64,000 nucleotides of DNA from Rhodoferax potami (GCF_032193765.1 NZ_JAVBIJ010000001.1:2232001-2296000); one strand, 5' to 3'. Shown: positions 34,727-44,976, numbered from the stretch's first letter. The notes: generated by a model not told the origin, from the sequence alone. Program-made: numbers and translations.

Positions 34727-36901
34727 ATGACAGCCAAGAAAAATATTGAAATCCTGCGGGTCACACACCTTCGTGGCCCCAATATCTGGACCTATCGCCC
34801 GGTGATCGAGGCTTGGGTGGACATCGGTGAGCTGGAAGACTTCCCTTCCAACACGCTGCCCGGCTTTTACGAGCGCTTGACGACTTGGCTACCCGGCTTG
34901 ATTGAGCACAAATGCAGTCCCGGAGTGCGCGGCGGCTTTCTGGAGCGCTTGCGTGAAGGCACATGGGCCGCCCACATCATGGAACATGTGGCCCTTGAGA
35001 TTCAAAACCTCAGCGGGATGCAGACCAGTTTTGGCAAAGCGCGCCAGATGTCCAAGCCCGGGGTCTACAAAATAGCCTTCCGCACCCGGCAAGAGCAAAT
35101 CGGGCGCAAGGCGCTGGTGGTGGCCCGCGATTTGATCATGGCCGCCATCAACAACACCGCCTACGCCCTCGAAGCCCAATTGACCGAGTTGCGCGACATG
35201 GTCGACTCCCTGTGTCTCGGACCCAGTACCTCCAATATTGTGGATGCGGCCACCGATCGCGGCATTCCATCTATCCGGCTGACCGAGGGCAACCTGGTGC
35301 AACTGGGTTACGGCATTGCCCAACGACGGATCTGGACAGCAGAAACCGACCAGACGTCTGCCATTGCAGAAGAAATCGCCAGTGACAAAGATCTGACCAA
35401 AAGCCTGCTGAAGGCTTGCGGTGTGCCGGTGCCGGAAGGCACTTTGGTGAACTCCCCTGAAAAAGCCTGGGAAGCGGCTCAAGACATCGGTTTGCCCGTC
35501 GCCGTCAAACCCTACGATGGGAACCATGGGCGGGGTGTCACACTGGACCTATCCGACCAAGCCAGTGTAGAGACCGCCTTTCATGTGGCCAAAGAGCAGA
35601 GCAGCGGCAGTGTGATTGTCGAAAAGTTCATCCCCGGCGATGAGCATCGCCTGTTGGTGGTGGGCAAGCAGGTAGTTGCAGCAGCCCGTGGAGAGTCTGC
35701 GTGGGTCACAGGTGATGGCCAATCCACCGTCACCCAATTGGTGAACACCCAAATCAACAGCGACCCCCGCCGTGGCGAAGCTGAAGAATTGCCACTCTCC
35801 CCCATAGAACCCGACAAAAGCCCCGAGGTCCAACTGGTGTTGCGCCGTGCCGGATTGACACCCGAGTCGGTCCCGGCGAGTGGGCAACGTGTTTTGATCC
35901 AGCGCAATGGCAACGTCGCGTGGGATGTGACCGACGAGGTGCACCCCACAGTTGCCGCCGCTGCGGCACTGGCTGCGCGGGTGGTGGGCCTGGATATTGC
36001 CGGCATTGATATGGTGCTGGAGGATTGCTCCAAGCCCCTCAAGAGCCAGCGCGGCGCGGTCATCGAGGTCAATGCCAGCCCTGGCCTGCTGTTTCACATC
36101 AAGCCAGCAGTGGGTACTCCACGCAATGTCGGCAAGGCCATCGTGGAGCACCTGTTCACGCCGGACGCGGAAGCGCGGATTCCTGTAATCGGGGTCACCG
36201 GCACCCAACATACAGGCAGGCTTGCGCGCTTGATTGCCTGGCTAGTGCACATTAGCGGCAAGCATGTGGGCCTGGCGTGCAGCGAGGGCCTGTACCTCGA
36301 CGGGCGTCAAATCGACAGTCGCGATAGTGCACATTGGGAACCGAGCCAGCGCGTACTGATCAACCGCTCGGTGCAAGCGGCGGTGTTTGAAAACAGCAGC
36401 CGCATGATATTGGCAGAGGGCTTGGCTTATGACCGCTGTGCCGTGGGCGTGGTGACGGACATCAGCAACACCCAAGATCTGGTGGAGTTCGATATCCTGG
36501 ACGCGGAGCAGGCGTACAAAGTAGCGCGAACACAAGTGGATGTGGTGCTGCCCAGCGGAACTGCGGTGCTCAATGCGGCAGACGCTCAAGTAGTAGAACT
36601 GGCTGAGCTGTGTGACGGCAAGGTCATTTTCTATGCCCTGGATGAGACATCACCCGCCATACAAACGCATCGCAGCAAAGGCGGGCGAACCGTGTTTCTG
36701 CGCGCCGGCGAGATTGTCTTGGCGCAAGGCGAACAGGATATTTCGATGATCCCACTATCGACCCTCAAGCCCGCCAAGGCTGAAAAGCCGGAGATGGTCA
36801 TGGCAGCTATTGGCGCAGCGTGGGCACTCGACATCCCGGTGGAGTTGATCGGTGCCGGTTTGCGCACCTTCGAGTCCACCCCCAAGAAAACACCTTACTG
36901 A
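34727..36901 (+). CDS. cyanophycin synthetase paralogue CphA' with degenerate second ATP site
   Basis: A 724-residue member of the cyanophycin synthetase family. The N-terminal domain (about 1-215) and the ATP-grasp domain (about 216-480; VAVKPYDGNHGRGVTL, EVNASPGLLFHIKP) look intact. The Mur-ligase-like part is shorter than in CphA and its P-loop reads GTQHTGRL at residues 492-499, where active CphA has GTNGKTTT, so the lysine is lost. The arginine-adding site is therefore probably dead, as in cyanobacterial CphA2, which polymerises beta-Asp-Arg dipeptides using ATP-grasp alone. It lies 8 bases before cphA. Confidence 0.9.
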   Translation: MTAKKNIEILRVTHLRGPNIWTYRPVIEAWVDIGELEDFPSNTLPGFYERLTTWLPGLIEHKCSPGVRGGFLERLREGTWAAHIMEHVALEIQNLSGMQTSFGKARQMSKPGVYKIAFRTRQEQIGRKALVVARDLIMAAINNTAYALEAQLTELRDMVDSLCLGPSTSNIVDAATDRGIPSIRLTEGNLVQLGYGIAQRRIWTAETDQTSAIAEEIASDKDLTKSLLKACGVPVPEGTLVNSPEKAWEAAQDIGLPVAVKPYDGNHGRGVTLDLSDQASVETAFHVAKEQSSGSVIVEKFIPGDEHRLLVVGKQVVAAARGESAWVTGDGQSTVTQLVNTQINSDPRRGEAEELPLSPIEPDKSPEVQLVLRRAGLTPESVPASGQRVLIQRNGNVAWDVTDEVHPTVAAAAALAARVVGLDIAGIDMVLEDCSKPLKSQRGAVIEVNASPGLLFHIKPAVGTPRNVGKAIVEHLFTPDAEARIPVIGVTGTQHTGRLARLIAWLVHISGKHVGLACSEGLYLDGRQIDSRDSAHWEPSQRVLINRSVQAAVFENSSRMILAEGLAYDRCAVGVVTDISNTQDLVEFDILDAEQAYKVARTQVDVVLPSGTAVLNAADAQVVELAELCDGKVIFYALDETSPAIQTHRSKGGRTVFLRAGEIVLAQGEQDISMIPLSTLKPAKAEKPEMVMAAIGAAWALDIPVELIGAGLRTFESTPKKTPY

Positions 36902-36909
36902 GCTCAGCC

Positions 36910-39483
36910 ATGGAAGTTACCCGCATTCGCGCATTACGCGGCCCCAACTTGTGGAGCCACCACACAGCCATTCAATCGGTTGTGATTTGCACCTCAGAAG
37001 AGGACGCCGTGTCCTCCATCCCGGGCTTTGAGGCCAAACTCCGCGCTCGTTTTCCGGAGGTCAGCCCCTTTCAACCGGTAGGACACTTGGAGAGCGTGTC
37101 TTTGGCGCGCGTTTTGGAGTTGGTCGCATTGGGTCTGCAAGCGCAAGCCGGCTGCCCGGTGACTTTCAGCTGCACCACACCCACGGTCGACAAACACGTT
37201 TATCAGGTGGTTGTGGAATACAGCGAAGAGGAAGTCGGCCACTTGGCGATGGAGTGGGCAGAAAAACTCTGTAACTCTGCGCTGCACGACACGCCCTTTG
37301 ACTTGCAAGCTGCCCTTGAGGCCCTGCGAGAGCTGGATGAAGATGTACGCCTAGGACCAAGCACAGGCTCTATTGTGGACGCGGCAGTAGCGCGTGGGAT
37401 CCCTTACAGCCGCATGACCGAAGGCAGCATGGTGCGCCTCGGATGGGGCAGCAAACAACGTCGTATCCAAGCCGCTGAAATGGATGTGACCAGCGCGATC
37501 GCTGAAGCCATCGCGCAAGACAAGGAACTCACCAAAAAGCTGTTGTCTGCTGCGGGTGTGCCGGTGCCCGGTGGGCGCTCTGTGGTCGATGCGGATGACG
37601 CATGGGCCGCAGCTCAAGAAATCGGCTTGCCCGTCGTGGTCAAGCCCAACGACGGCAACCAAGGCAAAGGCGTCACCGTCAACATCACCAGCCGGGAACA
37701 ATTGATCCGGGCTTTTGAGGTCGCGAAAGAATTCCGCGATGACGTTCTGGTCGAACGTTTCATGCCGGGCAATGATTTCCGTTTGCTGGTGGTAGGCGAC
37801 AAATTGGTTGCGGCCGCCCGTCGGGACCCGCCCAAAGTGGTGGGCGATGGGGTGCACACTATTGCGGAACTGGTGGCCCAGGTGAACGCCGACCCAAGGC
37901 GTGGCTCAGGGCATTCCACCTCGCTCACCAAGATCCGCTTTGATGAAATCGCGAAAACGACCCTCGCGAACCAAGGCTTCAACGCAGACTCGGTGCCTGC
38001 CAAGGGCCAGCGAGTGAATTTGCGCAATAACGCGAATCTCTCGACCGGTGGCTCGGCCACAGACGTGACCGATGATGTGCACCCGGACGTGGCCGCTCGC
38101 GCCATCGCTGCCGCTCACATGGTGGGCTTGGATATCTGCGGTGTTGACGTGGTGTGTGACACCATTCTCCGCCCGCTGGAAGAACAGGGCGGCGGCATTG
38201 TGGAAGTCAACGCAGCGCCGGGCTTGCGCATGCATTTGTCGCCCTCTTTTGGTAAAGGCCGCGCGGTGGGCGAAGCCATCATTGGCAGCATGTTCAAGAA
38301 AGGGCAGAACGGTCGCATTCCCATCGTGGCCGTGACCGGCACCAACGGTAAAACGACAACCGTGCGCCTCATTTCTCACTTGCTGAATCAGAACGGCATG
38401 CGAGTCGGCATGACCAATACCAACGGTGTCTACGTCAACGGGGATTGCATCGACTCAGGCGACTGCAGCGGCCCCAAGAGCGCCAAGAGCGTGTTGCTAC
38501 ACCCGGACGTCGATGCCGCCGTGTTGGAAACAGCGCGCGGTGGCATTCTTCGGGAAGGTTTGGCTTTTGACCACTGCGACGTGGCGGTGGTGACCAACAT
38601 CGGTAGCGGTGACCATCTCGGCTTGAACTTCATTACGACGGTCAATGAGCTGGCTGTGCTCAAGCGTGTCATTGTGCAAAACGTCGCGCCCACCGGTGCC
38701 GCAGTGCTCAATGCCGCAGACCCGATCGTGGCGAAGATGGCACCCAAGTGCAAAGGAGAAGTGATTTTCTTTGCGGCGGACATTACCCATCCGGTGATGG
38801 CCACCCACCGTGCACAAGGCCAAGCCGTCGTCTACGTGGAGGGCGGAAACATTGTGGCCAGCAAGGGCGACACGCTGCAAACGATCGCACTGAGCGAAGT
38901 GCCGATCACCCTGAACGGTGCCATTGGCTTCCAGGTCGACAACGTGATGGCGAGTGTGGCAGCGGCTTGGTCTTTAGGTATTTCGTGGGATGTGATTCGC
39001 AAAGGCCTAGCCAATTTCGCCAATGACAGTCACAACGCCGCAGGCCGATTCAACCTGTTCAAGTACCGGGGTGCGACGGTGATTGCAGACTACGGCCATA
39101 ACCCTGATGCGATGCTGGCGCTCGTCCAAGCGGTGCAAGCCTTGCCGGCTACTCGCAGGTCTGTCGTGATCAGTGGCGCTGGCGACCGCCGCGACCAAGA
39201 TATCCGCCAACAAACGGAAATCCTGGGCGATGCCTTCGACGAAGTCGTGATGTTCGAAGACCAATGCCAACGGGGCCGCAATGATGGCGAGGTCCTTGCC
39301 TTGCTGCGCGAAGGCTTGGCCAACGCCAAGCGAACCAAAGAACAATCCGAGGTGTTCGGGGAGTTTCTTGCGATCGACTCAGCCATGAACAAACTCCAGC
39401 CCGGAGAGTTGTGCCTGGTTTTGGTCGATCAGGTCGAAGAGGCCATGGCCCATATCGCCGCCAAAGTGGCGAGCGATACCTGA
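36910..39483 (+). CDS. cphA: cyanophycin synthetase
   Basis: Makes the aspartate backbone of cyanophycin and adds arginine side chains; products gather as cytoplasmic nitrogen-storage granules. The 857-residue protein has the N-terminal domain, an ATP-grasp domain (VVVKPNDGNQGKGVTV; EVNAAPGLRMHLSP) and a complete Mur-ligase half with the P-loop GTNGKTTT at residues 477-484, VLETARGGILREGLAFD, and ADYGHNPDAM near the end. Start chosen at MEVTRIRALRGPNLW, which repeats the CphA' N-terminus. No cyanophycinase gene lies in the window. Confidence 0.96.
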   Translation: MEVTRIRALRGPNLWSHHTAIQSVVICTSEEDAVSSIPGFEAKLRARFPEVSPFQPVGHLESVSLARVLELVALGLQAQAGCPVTFSCTTPTVDKHVYQVVVEYSEEEVGHLAMEWAEKLCNSALHDTPFDLQAALEALRELDEDVRLGPSTGSIVDAAVARGIPYSRMTEGSMVRLGWGSKQRRIQAAEMDVTSAIAEAIAQDKELTKKLLSAAGVPVPGGRSVVDADDAWAAAQEIGLPVVVKPNDGNQGKGVTVNITSREQLIRAFEVAKEFRDDVLVERFMPGNDFRLLVVGDKLVAAARRDPPKVVGDGVHTIAELVAQVNADPRRGSGHSTSLTKIRFDEIAKTTLANQGFNADSVPAKGQRVNLRNNANLSTGGSATDVTDDVHPDVAARAIAAAHMVGLDICGVDVVCDTILRPLEEQGGGIVEVNAAPGLRMHLSPSFGKGRAVGEAIIGSMFKKGQNGRIPIVAVTGTNGKTTTVRLISHLLNQNGMRVGMTNTNGVYVNGDCIDSGDCSGPKSAKSVLLHPDVDAAVLETARGGILREGLAFDHCDVAVVTNIGSGDHLGLNFITTVNELAVLKRVIVQNVAPTGAAVLNAADPIVAKMAPKCKGEVIFFAADITHPVMATHRAQGQAVVYVEGGNIVASKGDTLQTIALSEVPITLNGAIGFQVDNVMASVAAAWSLGISWDVIRKGLANFANDSHNAAGRFNLFKYRGATVIADYGHNPDAMLALVQAVQALPATRRSVVISGAGDRRDQDIRQQTEILGDAFDEVVMFEDQCQRGRNDGEVLALLREGLANAKRTKEQSEVFGEFLAIDSAMNKLQPGELCLVLVDQVEEAMAHIAAKVASDT

Positions 39484-39485
39484 GC

Positions 39486-40511
39486 TTAGTAAATCTCGGA
39501 AACCGGCCCCCGGCCCATCAGCGCAGCGACTGCCTGATGGGCTTTTAACTGCCCGTCCAACAAGCCCACCACCGCCTGGGTGATCGGCATCGGTACACCC
39601 AAGGTGCTGGCACGCTGCCATACGGTACGCGCGCTGTACACACCTTCGGCCACATGGCCCAATTCCGCCACTGCCTGCTCCAGGGTTTTGTTGGCTGCCA
39701 AGGCTTGGCCCACCTTGCGGTTGCGGGACAGGTCACCCGTGGCGGTAAGGACCAAATCTCCCAAGCCGCTCAGGCCCATGAAGGTTTCTGCTTTCGCACC
39801 GAGCGCGATGCCAAGCCGGGTCATTTCTGCTAATCCACGGGTGATCAGGGCGGCGCGCGCATTCAGCCCGAGATGAAGGCCATCGCACAAGCCGGTTGCG
39901 ATTGCGAGCACATTTTTCACTGCGCCGCCAACCTCTACCCCTGCAACGTCTTCATTGGCGTACACACGAAGTTCAGGGCTGTGAAAGGCCTCGACCAGCA
40001 AGCGCCGCACCGACTCATGCGGGCTGGCAGCGACCAAAGCAGTTGGTTGTCCGGCTGCCACTTCTTGGGCAAAGCTAGGTCCACTCAATACCCCCGCTTG
40101 CAAATGGGGAGCGACGGCCTGCAAAACCTCGTACCCCAGCAAACCGGGCGCACCCGGCTCCATGGGCGCTTCAAATCCCTTGCACAACCAAGCCACAGTG
40201 CACTGCATGTGGGCCACTTGTTGCAAGGTCGACCGCAACCCGGCCATGGGCGTAGCGATGATCACAAGATCAAAGCCGCGACCATCAGGCGGAGCCAACA
40301 GCGTGGAAATGTCTTCGTTCGTGACATTCAAAGCCGGCGGAAAGCCGCAACCGGGCAAGTAGCGATGATTCACGCGCTCTGCCGTCATCTGCTCCACCGC
40401 AACGGCATCTCGCGCCCACAAGGTCACTGCGTGCGCTTGCCGTTCATTGCGGGCAGCGCTGATGGCGAGCGCCGTACCCCAGGCCCCTGCGCCGATTACT
40501 ATGATTTTCAT
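39486..40511 (-). CDS. gpsA: glycerol-3-phosphate dehydrogenase [NAD(P)+]
   Basis: Reduces dihydroxyacetone phosphate to sn-glycerol 3-phosphate for phospholipid synthesis. The 341-residue protein has the Rossmann motif [10 protein letters not shown] at residues 7-16, a central [32 protein letters not shown] with the catalytic Lys, and [17 protein letters not shown]. Last gene of a rhodanese-grxC-secB-gpsA run that matches the yibN-grxC-secB-gpsA order of E. coli. It converges with cphA, 2 bases apart, with no visible terminator between them. Confidence 0.97.
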   Translation of the reverse strand: MKIIVIGAGAWGTALAISAARNERQAHAVTLWARDAVAVEQMTAERVNHRYLPGCGFPPALNVTNEDISTLLAPPDGRGFDLVIIATPMAGLRSTLQQVAHMQCTVAWLCKGFEAPMEPGAPGLLGYEVLQAVAPHLQAGVLSGPSFAQEVAAGQPTALVAASPHESVRRLLVEAFHSPELRVYANEDVAGVEVGGAVKNVLAIATGLCDGLHLGLNARAALITRGLAEMTRLGIALGAKAETFMGLSGLGDLVLTATGDLSRNRKVGQALAANKTLEQAVAELGHVAEGVYSARTVWQRASTLGVPMPITQAVVGLLDGQLKAHQAVAALMGRGPVSEIY

Positions 40512-40528
40512 AGCTACTTGCGCTGATA
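40507..40528 (-). repeat. possible fragment of the dispersed repeat at the gpsA start
   Basis: CATAGCTACTTGCGCTGAT overlaps the gpsA start codon and resembles ATAGCTGCTCGCGC of the copy upstream of the GST gene. Fragmentary. Confidence 0.3.
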
Positions 40529-40565
40529 AAACGTGGGCGAGAGGCCAAAACCTCTCTGAACCACG

Positions 40566-41021
40566 TTATTGCGGCAAAGTGCCCGCAGCAGCGCCTGCAG
40601 CTTCCATTTGCTGCTGCTCGTACATGGCCTGGAAGTTGATTTCCGAGAGATGGACCGGCGGAAAACCACCGCGTTGAATCAAGTCCGCCACGTTACCGCG
40701 CAAATAGGGGTACACGATTTGCGGGCAAGCAATGCCCATGATCTGGCTCAGTTGTTCCTGGCCGAGGTTGCGAATTTCAAAAATTCCGGCCTGCTTGGCT
40801 TCTACCAAGAAAACGGTTTTGTCTTTGATTTTGGTCTGCACAGTAGCAGTCACACACACTTCGTACACGCCGTCTGCGACGGGAGCTGCCTCAACGCCGA
40901 GCTGGATGTCTACGGATGGCTGCTCTTGCTCCAACAGAATCGCAGGAGAGTTGGGTTGCTCCAACGACGCCTCCTTGAGGTAGACGCGTTGAATCTGGAA
41001 AACGGGATCTTGGTCAGCCAT
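40566..41021 (-). CDS. secB: protein-export chaperone SecB
   Basis: Cytoplasmic tetrameric chaperone that keeps preproteins unfolded and hands them to SecA. The 151-residue protein has the family core [19 protein letters not shown] and the C-terminal region [25 protein letters not shown]. Start chosen at [11 protein letters not shown]; 13 extra in-frame residues upstream are not family-like. Lies between grxC and gpsA on the minus strand. Confidence 0.97.
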   Translation of the reverse strand: MADQDPVFQIQRVYLKEASLEQPNSPAILLEQEQPSVDIQLGVEAAPVADGVYEVCVTATVQTKIKDKTVFLVEAKQAGIFEIRNLGQEQLSQIMGIACPQIVYPYLRGNVADLIQRGGFPPVHLSEINFQAMYEQQQMEAAGAAAGTLPQ

Positions 41022-41047
41022 GTCTGAGGTCTCTCTAGATAAACAGA

Positions 41048-41073
41048 AGCCCGCCAGCACAACGCCGACGGGC
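41048..41073 (-). other. short GC hairpin between grxC and secB
   Basis: On the minus strand GCCCG and CGGGC pair around a 15-base spacer, followed by TTCTGTTT. A weak terminator or attenuator at most. Confidence 0.35.
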
Positions 41074-41105
41074 TACGAAAACAGAATTCGTTGGTGAGAA
41101 TTATG

Positions 41106-41369
41106 TCAGGCTACAGCACCCAACAAAGGCAGCAAGCCGCCGCTGCTGTCCAGCGCCATCAAATCATCGCAACCGCCCACGTGGATATCGCCAATGAAAA
41201 TTTGGGGCACCGTGCGTCGTCCGGTGAGCTCCATCATTTTCATGCGCTCATCGGGGTTGGCGTCGACACGAATCTCTTCGATCGTGTCAACGCCTTTGGA
41301 TTTCAAAATGCGCTTGGCCTGCACACAGTAAGGGCAGACAGCGGTGGTGTACATCTTCACGGCTTGCAT
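41106..41369 (-). CDS. grxC: glutaredoxin 3
   Basis: Small thiol-disulfide oxidoreductase with the active site CPYC (TTAVCPYCVQAKRIL), the cis-proline stretch RRTVPQIFIGDIHVGGCDDL, and about 87 residues, the usual GrxC length. An ATG three codons upstream (41378) is an alternative start; the shorter one begins MQAVKMYTT. Second gene of the rhodanese-grxC-secB-gpsA run. Confidence 0.95.
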   Translation of the reverse strand: MQAVKMYTTAVCPYCVQAKRILKSKGVDTIEEIRVDANPDERMKMMELTGRRTVPQIFIGDIHVGGCDDLMALDSSGGLLPLLGAVA

Positions 41370-41400
41370 GGAGCTCATTCCTTTAGATCGTCAGCCCGGA

Positions 41401-41808
41401 TCAGGCTTTTTCAACTGGGAGATTAGCCAATTTCCACGCTTTCAGCCCACCCTGCATCGATTGGGCCTGCTCGTAACCCAGTTTCTTGGCAATGTTGACT
41501 GCCTTGGCAGACCGCGCACCACTTTGGCAAACCAGCACCAAGGGCAGGCCTTTGTTTTTCACGGCGCCTGCGAGCTTTGCCTCCAACTCAGCGAGCGGGA
41601 GATTCTTGGAACCAACGATGTGACCGGCAGCAAACTCGGCAGCGTCAGACACATCCACCACGTTGGCTTTTTCACGGTTAATCAACTGAATGGCCTTGCC
41701 GGAGTCAATGCCCACTGCAGTCGCGCCCTGGAACACGGGCCACAGCAGCAAGCCGCCAGACGACAGTGCGATCGCGATCAGCATCCAGTTATCGATAAAA
41801 AATTTCAC
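41401..41808 (-). CDS. membrane-anchored rhodanese domain protein (YibN-like)
   Basis: A 135-residue protein: one N-terminal membrane helix (about 8-26), then a rhodanese domain with active-site loop VCQSGARS (cysteine near residue 105) and closing MQGGLKAWKLANLP. It is the counterpart of E. coli YibN, which heads the same grxC-secB-gpsA order. It is divergent from gpmA, with 104 bases between the starts. Confidence 0.9.
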   Translation of the reverse strand: MKFFIDNWMLIAIALSSGGLLLWPVFQGATAVGIDSGKAIQLINREKANVVDVSDAAEFAAGHIVGSKNLPLAELEAKLAGAVKNKGLPLVLVCQSGARSAKAVNIAKKLGYEQAQSMQGGLKAWKLANLPVEKA

Positions 41809-41912
41809 TTTGTTCCTTCTTGGTTACTTGGCTCGGAGACGCCATTTTAGAATGGAGCTCCTCCAGCTGACGGACACTCCGGCCGGTTTTATCAACGTTT
41901 GAACGCACACCC

Positions 41913-42656
41913 ATGTACAAATTAGTCCTCGTACGCCACGGCGAATCCACTTGGAATCTTGAAAATCGCTTCACCGGATGGACCGATGTAGACCTCACAC
42001 CTACCGGGGTTGAACAAGCCAAAAATGCAGGTCGACTGCTCAAAGCGGAGGGGTATGAATTTGATGTGGCCTACACCAGCGTGCTCAAGCGCGCCATCCG
42101 CACTTTGTGGCACACACTCGATGAAATGGACCGCACATGGCTGCCGGTCGTGCACAGCTGGCGCCTGAATGAACGCCACTACGGCGCCTTACAGGGTTTG
42201 AACAAAACCGACATGGCCAAACAGTACGGCGACGCGCAAGTCTTGGTATGGCGCCGGAGCTACGACACGCCGCCACCTGCGCTGGAAGCCACAGACCCCC
42301 GCAGCGAACGCTCAGATATCCGCTACGCCAAGCTCCCTGCAGAACAAATTCCGCTCACAGAATGCCTGAAAGACACGGTAGACCGTGTAATTCCCTTCTG
42401 GAATGAATCGATTGCCCCTGCCATCAAGGCAGGCAAGCGCATCGTGCTGGCAGCGCACGGCAACTCGATCCGCGCATTGATCAAGTACTTGGACAAAATT
42501 TCTGACGATGACATCGTCGGCGTCAACGTCCCCAATGGCATTCCATTGGTTTACGAGCTCGACGAAAACCTCAAGCCGATTCGCCACTACTACCTCGGCG
42601 ATGCGGAGGCAGCAGCCAAGGCAGCGGCAGCAGTTGCATCTCAGGGCAAGGCCTGA
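41913..42656 (+). CDS. gpmA: 2,3-bisphosphoglycerate-dependent phosphoglycerate mutase
   Basis: Glycolytic interconversion of 3- and 2-phosphoglycerate. The 247-residue protein has the phosphohistidine motif [12 protein letters not shown] at residues 4-15, ERHYGALQG, and the second histidine in [15 protein letters not shown]. Length and motifs fit the dPGM family. An Ala-rich tail ends the protein. A strong terminator follows. Confidence 0.97.
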   Translation: MYKLVLVRHGESTWNLENRFTGWTDVDLTPTGVEQAKNAGRLLKAEGYEFDVAYTSVLKRAIRTLWHTLDEMDRTWLPVVHSWRLNERHYGALQGLNKTDMAKQYGDAQVLVWRRSYDTPPPALEATDPRSERSDIRYAKLPAEQIPLTECLKDTVDRVIPFWNESIAPAIKAGKRIVLAAHGNSIRALIKYLDKISDDDIVGVNVPNGIPLVYELDENLKPIRHYYLGDAEAAAKAAAAVASQGKA

Positions 42657-42674
42657 TCCCTGGAGATTCTCATT

Positions 42675-42700
42675 AAACGCCCGCTACAGCGGGCGTTTTT
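42675..42700 (+). terminator. intrinsic terminator after gpmA
   Basis: AAACGCCCGCT pairs perfectly with AGCGGGCGTTT over 11 bases with a two-base loop, and ends in TTTTT. Confidence 0.92.
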
Positions 42701-42770
42701 GCAGGTCTTCGCGGAACTGGTACGAGGGTTGCAACTCCAAGGTGTATATTGAGACGACACAGGAAAAACT

Positions 42771-44207
42771 ATGGGTCACAAACTAAAAATCACCGGCTGG
42801 GTTGCATTAGGGGTTGTTGCTGGTGCACTCACCACCGTTTCGTTGCAAACCGTTGCGCGCAATTCACTCGCTCCCTTGCCGCTGGAAGAGCTACAGCAGC
42901 TTGCGACCGTATTCGGAATGGTCAAGAGTGACTATGTGGAACCTGTAGACGAGAAAAAGCTGATCACCGACGCCATCACTGGGATGGTTGCCAGTCTGGA
43001 TCCGCATTCTCAGTATTTCGATAAAAAGGCATTCAAAGAATTCCGAGAAGGTACCTCCGGAAAGTTTGTGGGTGTCGGCATCGAAATTACCCAAGAGGAC
43101 GGCCTTGTCAAAGTCGTCTCACCCATTGAGGGATCTCCCGCCTTCCGCGCTGGACTCAAAACCAATGACTTGATCACCAAAATCGATGACACCGCGGTCA
43201 AAGGGCTGACCCTGAACGAAGCCGTGAAGCGGATGCGGGGCGAGCCCAATACCAAAGTGCTGCTGACCATATTCCGTAAGGAAGAAAATCGCACCTTCCC
43301 GGTCACGATCATCCGGGAAGAAATCAAGCAGCAATCCGTCCGTGGAAAAGTGGTGGAGCCCGGCTACGCCTGGATACGTGTCAGTCAATTCCAAGAGCGC
43401 AGCTTCGAAGATTTCGCCAAAAAAGTAGACGAAATCTACAAACAAGACCCCAAAATCAAAGGCTTGGTGCTGGACCTGCGCAACGACCCAGGTGGCCTCC
43501 TGACCGCTGCTGTAGCCATGTCGGCAGCCTTCTTGCCCGATAACGTGACGGTGGTATCCACCAACGGCCAGACCCCGGAAAGCAAGCAAGTCCTGCGGGC
43601 TTCCGCCAGTGATATTCGCGGCCTGTCGGGCGCAGAGGCTTTGAAAACATTGCCTGCTGCATTGAAGAAAGTACCTGTGGTGGTGCTGGTCAATGAAGGT
43701 TCGGCATCCGCCAGTGAAATCGTGGCAGGCGCATTGCAAGACCATAAACGCGCCACGATCATGGGTAGCCAGTCATTCGGTAAAGGCTCGGTGCAAACCT
43801 TCCGGCCTTTGGGCCCTGACACTGGTCTAAAAATCACGACTTCACGTTATTACACGCCCAACGGACGCTCCATCCAGGCCAAGGGCATCGTGCCGGACCT
43901 AATGGTGGATGAAACCGAAGAGGGCAGTCCTTTCGCGGCGCTGCGTATGCGCGAGGCTGATTTGGAAAAGCACCTCTCCAGCGGACAAGGCGAAGAAAAG
44001 AAGGACACCGCTCGCGAAAAAGCCCGTGAGGAGGCACTGAAGCGCCTGGAGGAAGAGTCACGCAAACCCGCCTCGGAGCGTAAAGTGCCTGAGTTTGGCT
44101 CGGACAAAGACTTCCAGCTGATCCAGGCCATCAACCACCTGAAGGGCAAGCCTGTTTTGGTCAGCAAGACCCAGGTGGAGCGCAAAGAAGAAGCCAAAGA
44201 CAACTGA
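42771..44207 (+). CDS. S41 carboxy-terminal processing protease (CtpA type)
   Basis: Periplasmic, membrane-anchored Ser/Lys protease of 478 residues. Order: N-terminal anchor helix (about 6-28), a PDZ domain (about 92-175, GVGIEITQEDGLVKVVSPIEGSPA), and the S41 catalytic domain with NDPGGLLTAAV, the nucleophile in GSASASEI (Ser313) and the general base in FGKGSVQ (Lys338), 25 residues apart as in D1 processing protease. A Lys/Glu-rich C-terminal tail follows. moeB starts 7 bases downstream. The name ctpA is likely but not assigned. Confidence 0.94.
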   Translation: MGHKLKITGWVALGVVAGALTTVSLQTVARNSLAPLPLEELQQLATVFGMVKSDYVEPVDEKKLITDAITGMVASLDPHSQYFDKKAFKEFREGTSGKFVGVGIEITQEDGLVKVVSPIEGSPAFRAGLKTNDLITKIDDTAVKGLTLNEAVKRMRGEPNTKVLLTIFRKEENRTFPVTIIREEIKQQSVRGKVVEPGYAWIRVSQFQERSFEDFAKKVDEIYKQDPKIKGLVLDLRNDPGGLLTAAVAMSAAFLPDNVTVVSTNGQTPESKQVLRASASDIRGLSGAEALKTLPAALKKVPVVVLVNEGSASASEIVAGALQDHKRATIMGSQSFGKGSVQTFRPLGPDTGLKITTSRYYTPNGRSIQAKGIVPDLMVDETEEGSPFAALRMREADLEKHLSSGQGEEKKDTAREKAREEALKRLEEESRKPASERKVPEFGSDKDFQLIQAINHLKGKPVLVSKTQVERKEEAKDN

Positions 44208-44214
44208 CCCGCCG

Positions 44215-44976
44215 ATGCAGGACGAGGCACTGCTGCGGTATTCGCGGCACATCTTGCTCGATGAAATCGGGATCGAAGGACAGACCCGGATTTGCGACAG
44301 TCATGTCTTGATAGTGGGTGCGGGCGGACTAGGCGCCCCCGCTGCTCTGTATCTTGCGGCTGCGGGAGTCGGTCAAATCACACTGACAGACCCCGATGTT
44401 GTAGACCTGACCAATTTGCAGCGGCAAATCATCCACTCATCAGCTGCGATTGGCCGACCCAAAGTGGCTTCTGCGGCCGGCAGTCTTGCTGCTATCAACC
44501 CGCTGACCCAAGTTCATCCTTTGCAGATTCGAGCCGATACCGACTGGCTGTTGGCTCACGTGGCGCAGATGGATGTGGTGCTGGACTGCAGTGACAATTT
44601 CGAAACCCGCCAAGCAGTTAATGCGGCGTGTGTCCATCATCGGGTACCGCTCGTTTCAGGAGCAGCTATCCGGTTTGCCGGGCAAATCACCGTTTTTGAC
44701 CATCGCACCCACAACGCACCGTGCTACGCGTGCGCGTTCCCACCTGACGACGCGCCACCGGCGACTCAATGCTCCACCATGGGTGTTTTCGCACCTCTGG
44801 TCGGAATCATCGGCGCCATGCAAGCGGCTGAAGCGCTCAAACTGCTGCTACAGCTTCCGGGCACCCTCACTGGCCGGATTTTGTTGCTGGATGCACTGTC
44901 GATGGAATGGAGCGATATGCGACTGCCCCGCAATACCGCTTGCACTGTTTGCGGAACCTCCATTGGCCACAACTAG
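44215..44976 (+). CDS. moeB: molybdopterin-synthase adenylyltransferase (MoeB/ThiF/HesA family)
   Basis: E1-like enzyme that adenylates the C-terminus of a sulfur-carrier protein (MoaD or ThiS). The 253-residue protein has YSRHILLDEIGIEGQ, the nucleotide loop VGAGGLGAPAALYLAAAG, DLTNLQRQ and the zinc-binding pairs CYAC and CTVC. MoeB and ThiF cannot be separated firmly by sequence; no rhodanese extension is present. It lies directly after the protease gene, an arrangement common in betaproteobacteria. Confidence 0.9.
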   Translation: MQDEALLRYSRHILLDEIGIEGQTRICDSHVLIVGAGGLGAPAALYLAAAGVGQITLTDPDVVDLTNLQRQIIHSSAAIGRPKVASAAGSLAAINPLTQVHPLQIRADTDWLLAHVAQMDVVLDCSDNFETRQAVNAACVHHRVPLVSGAAIRFAGQITVFDHRTHNAPCYACAFPPDDAPPATQCSTMGVFAPLVGIIGAMQAAEALKLLLQLPGTLTGRILLLDALSMEWSDMRLPRNTACTVCGTSIGHN

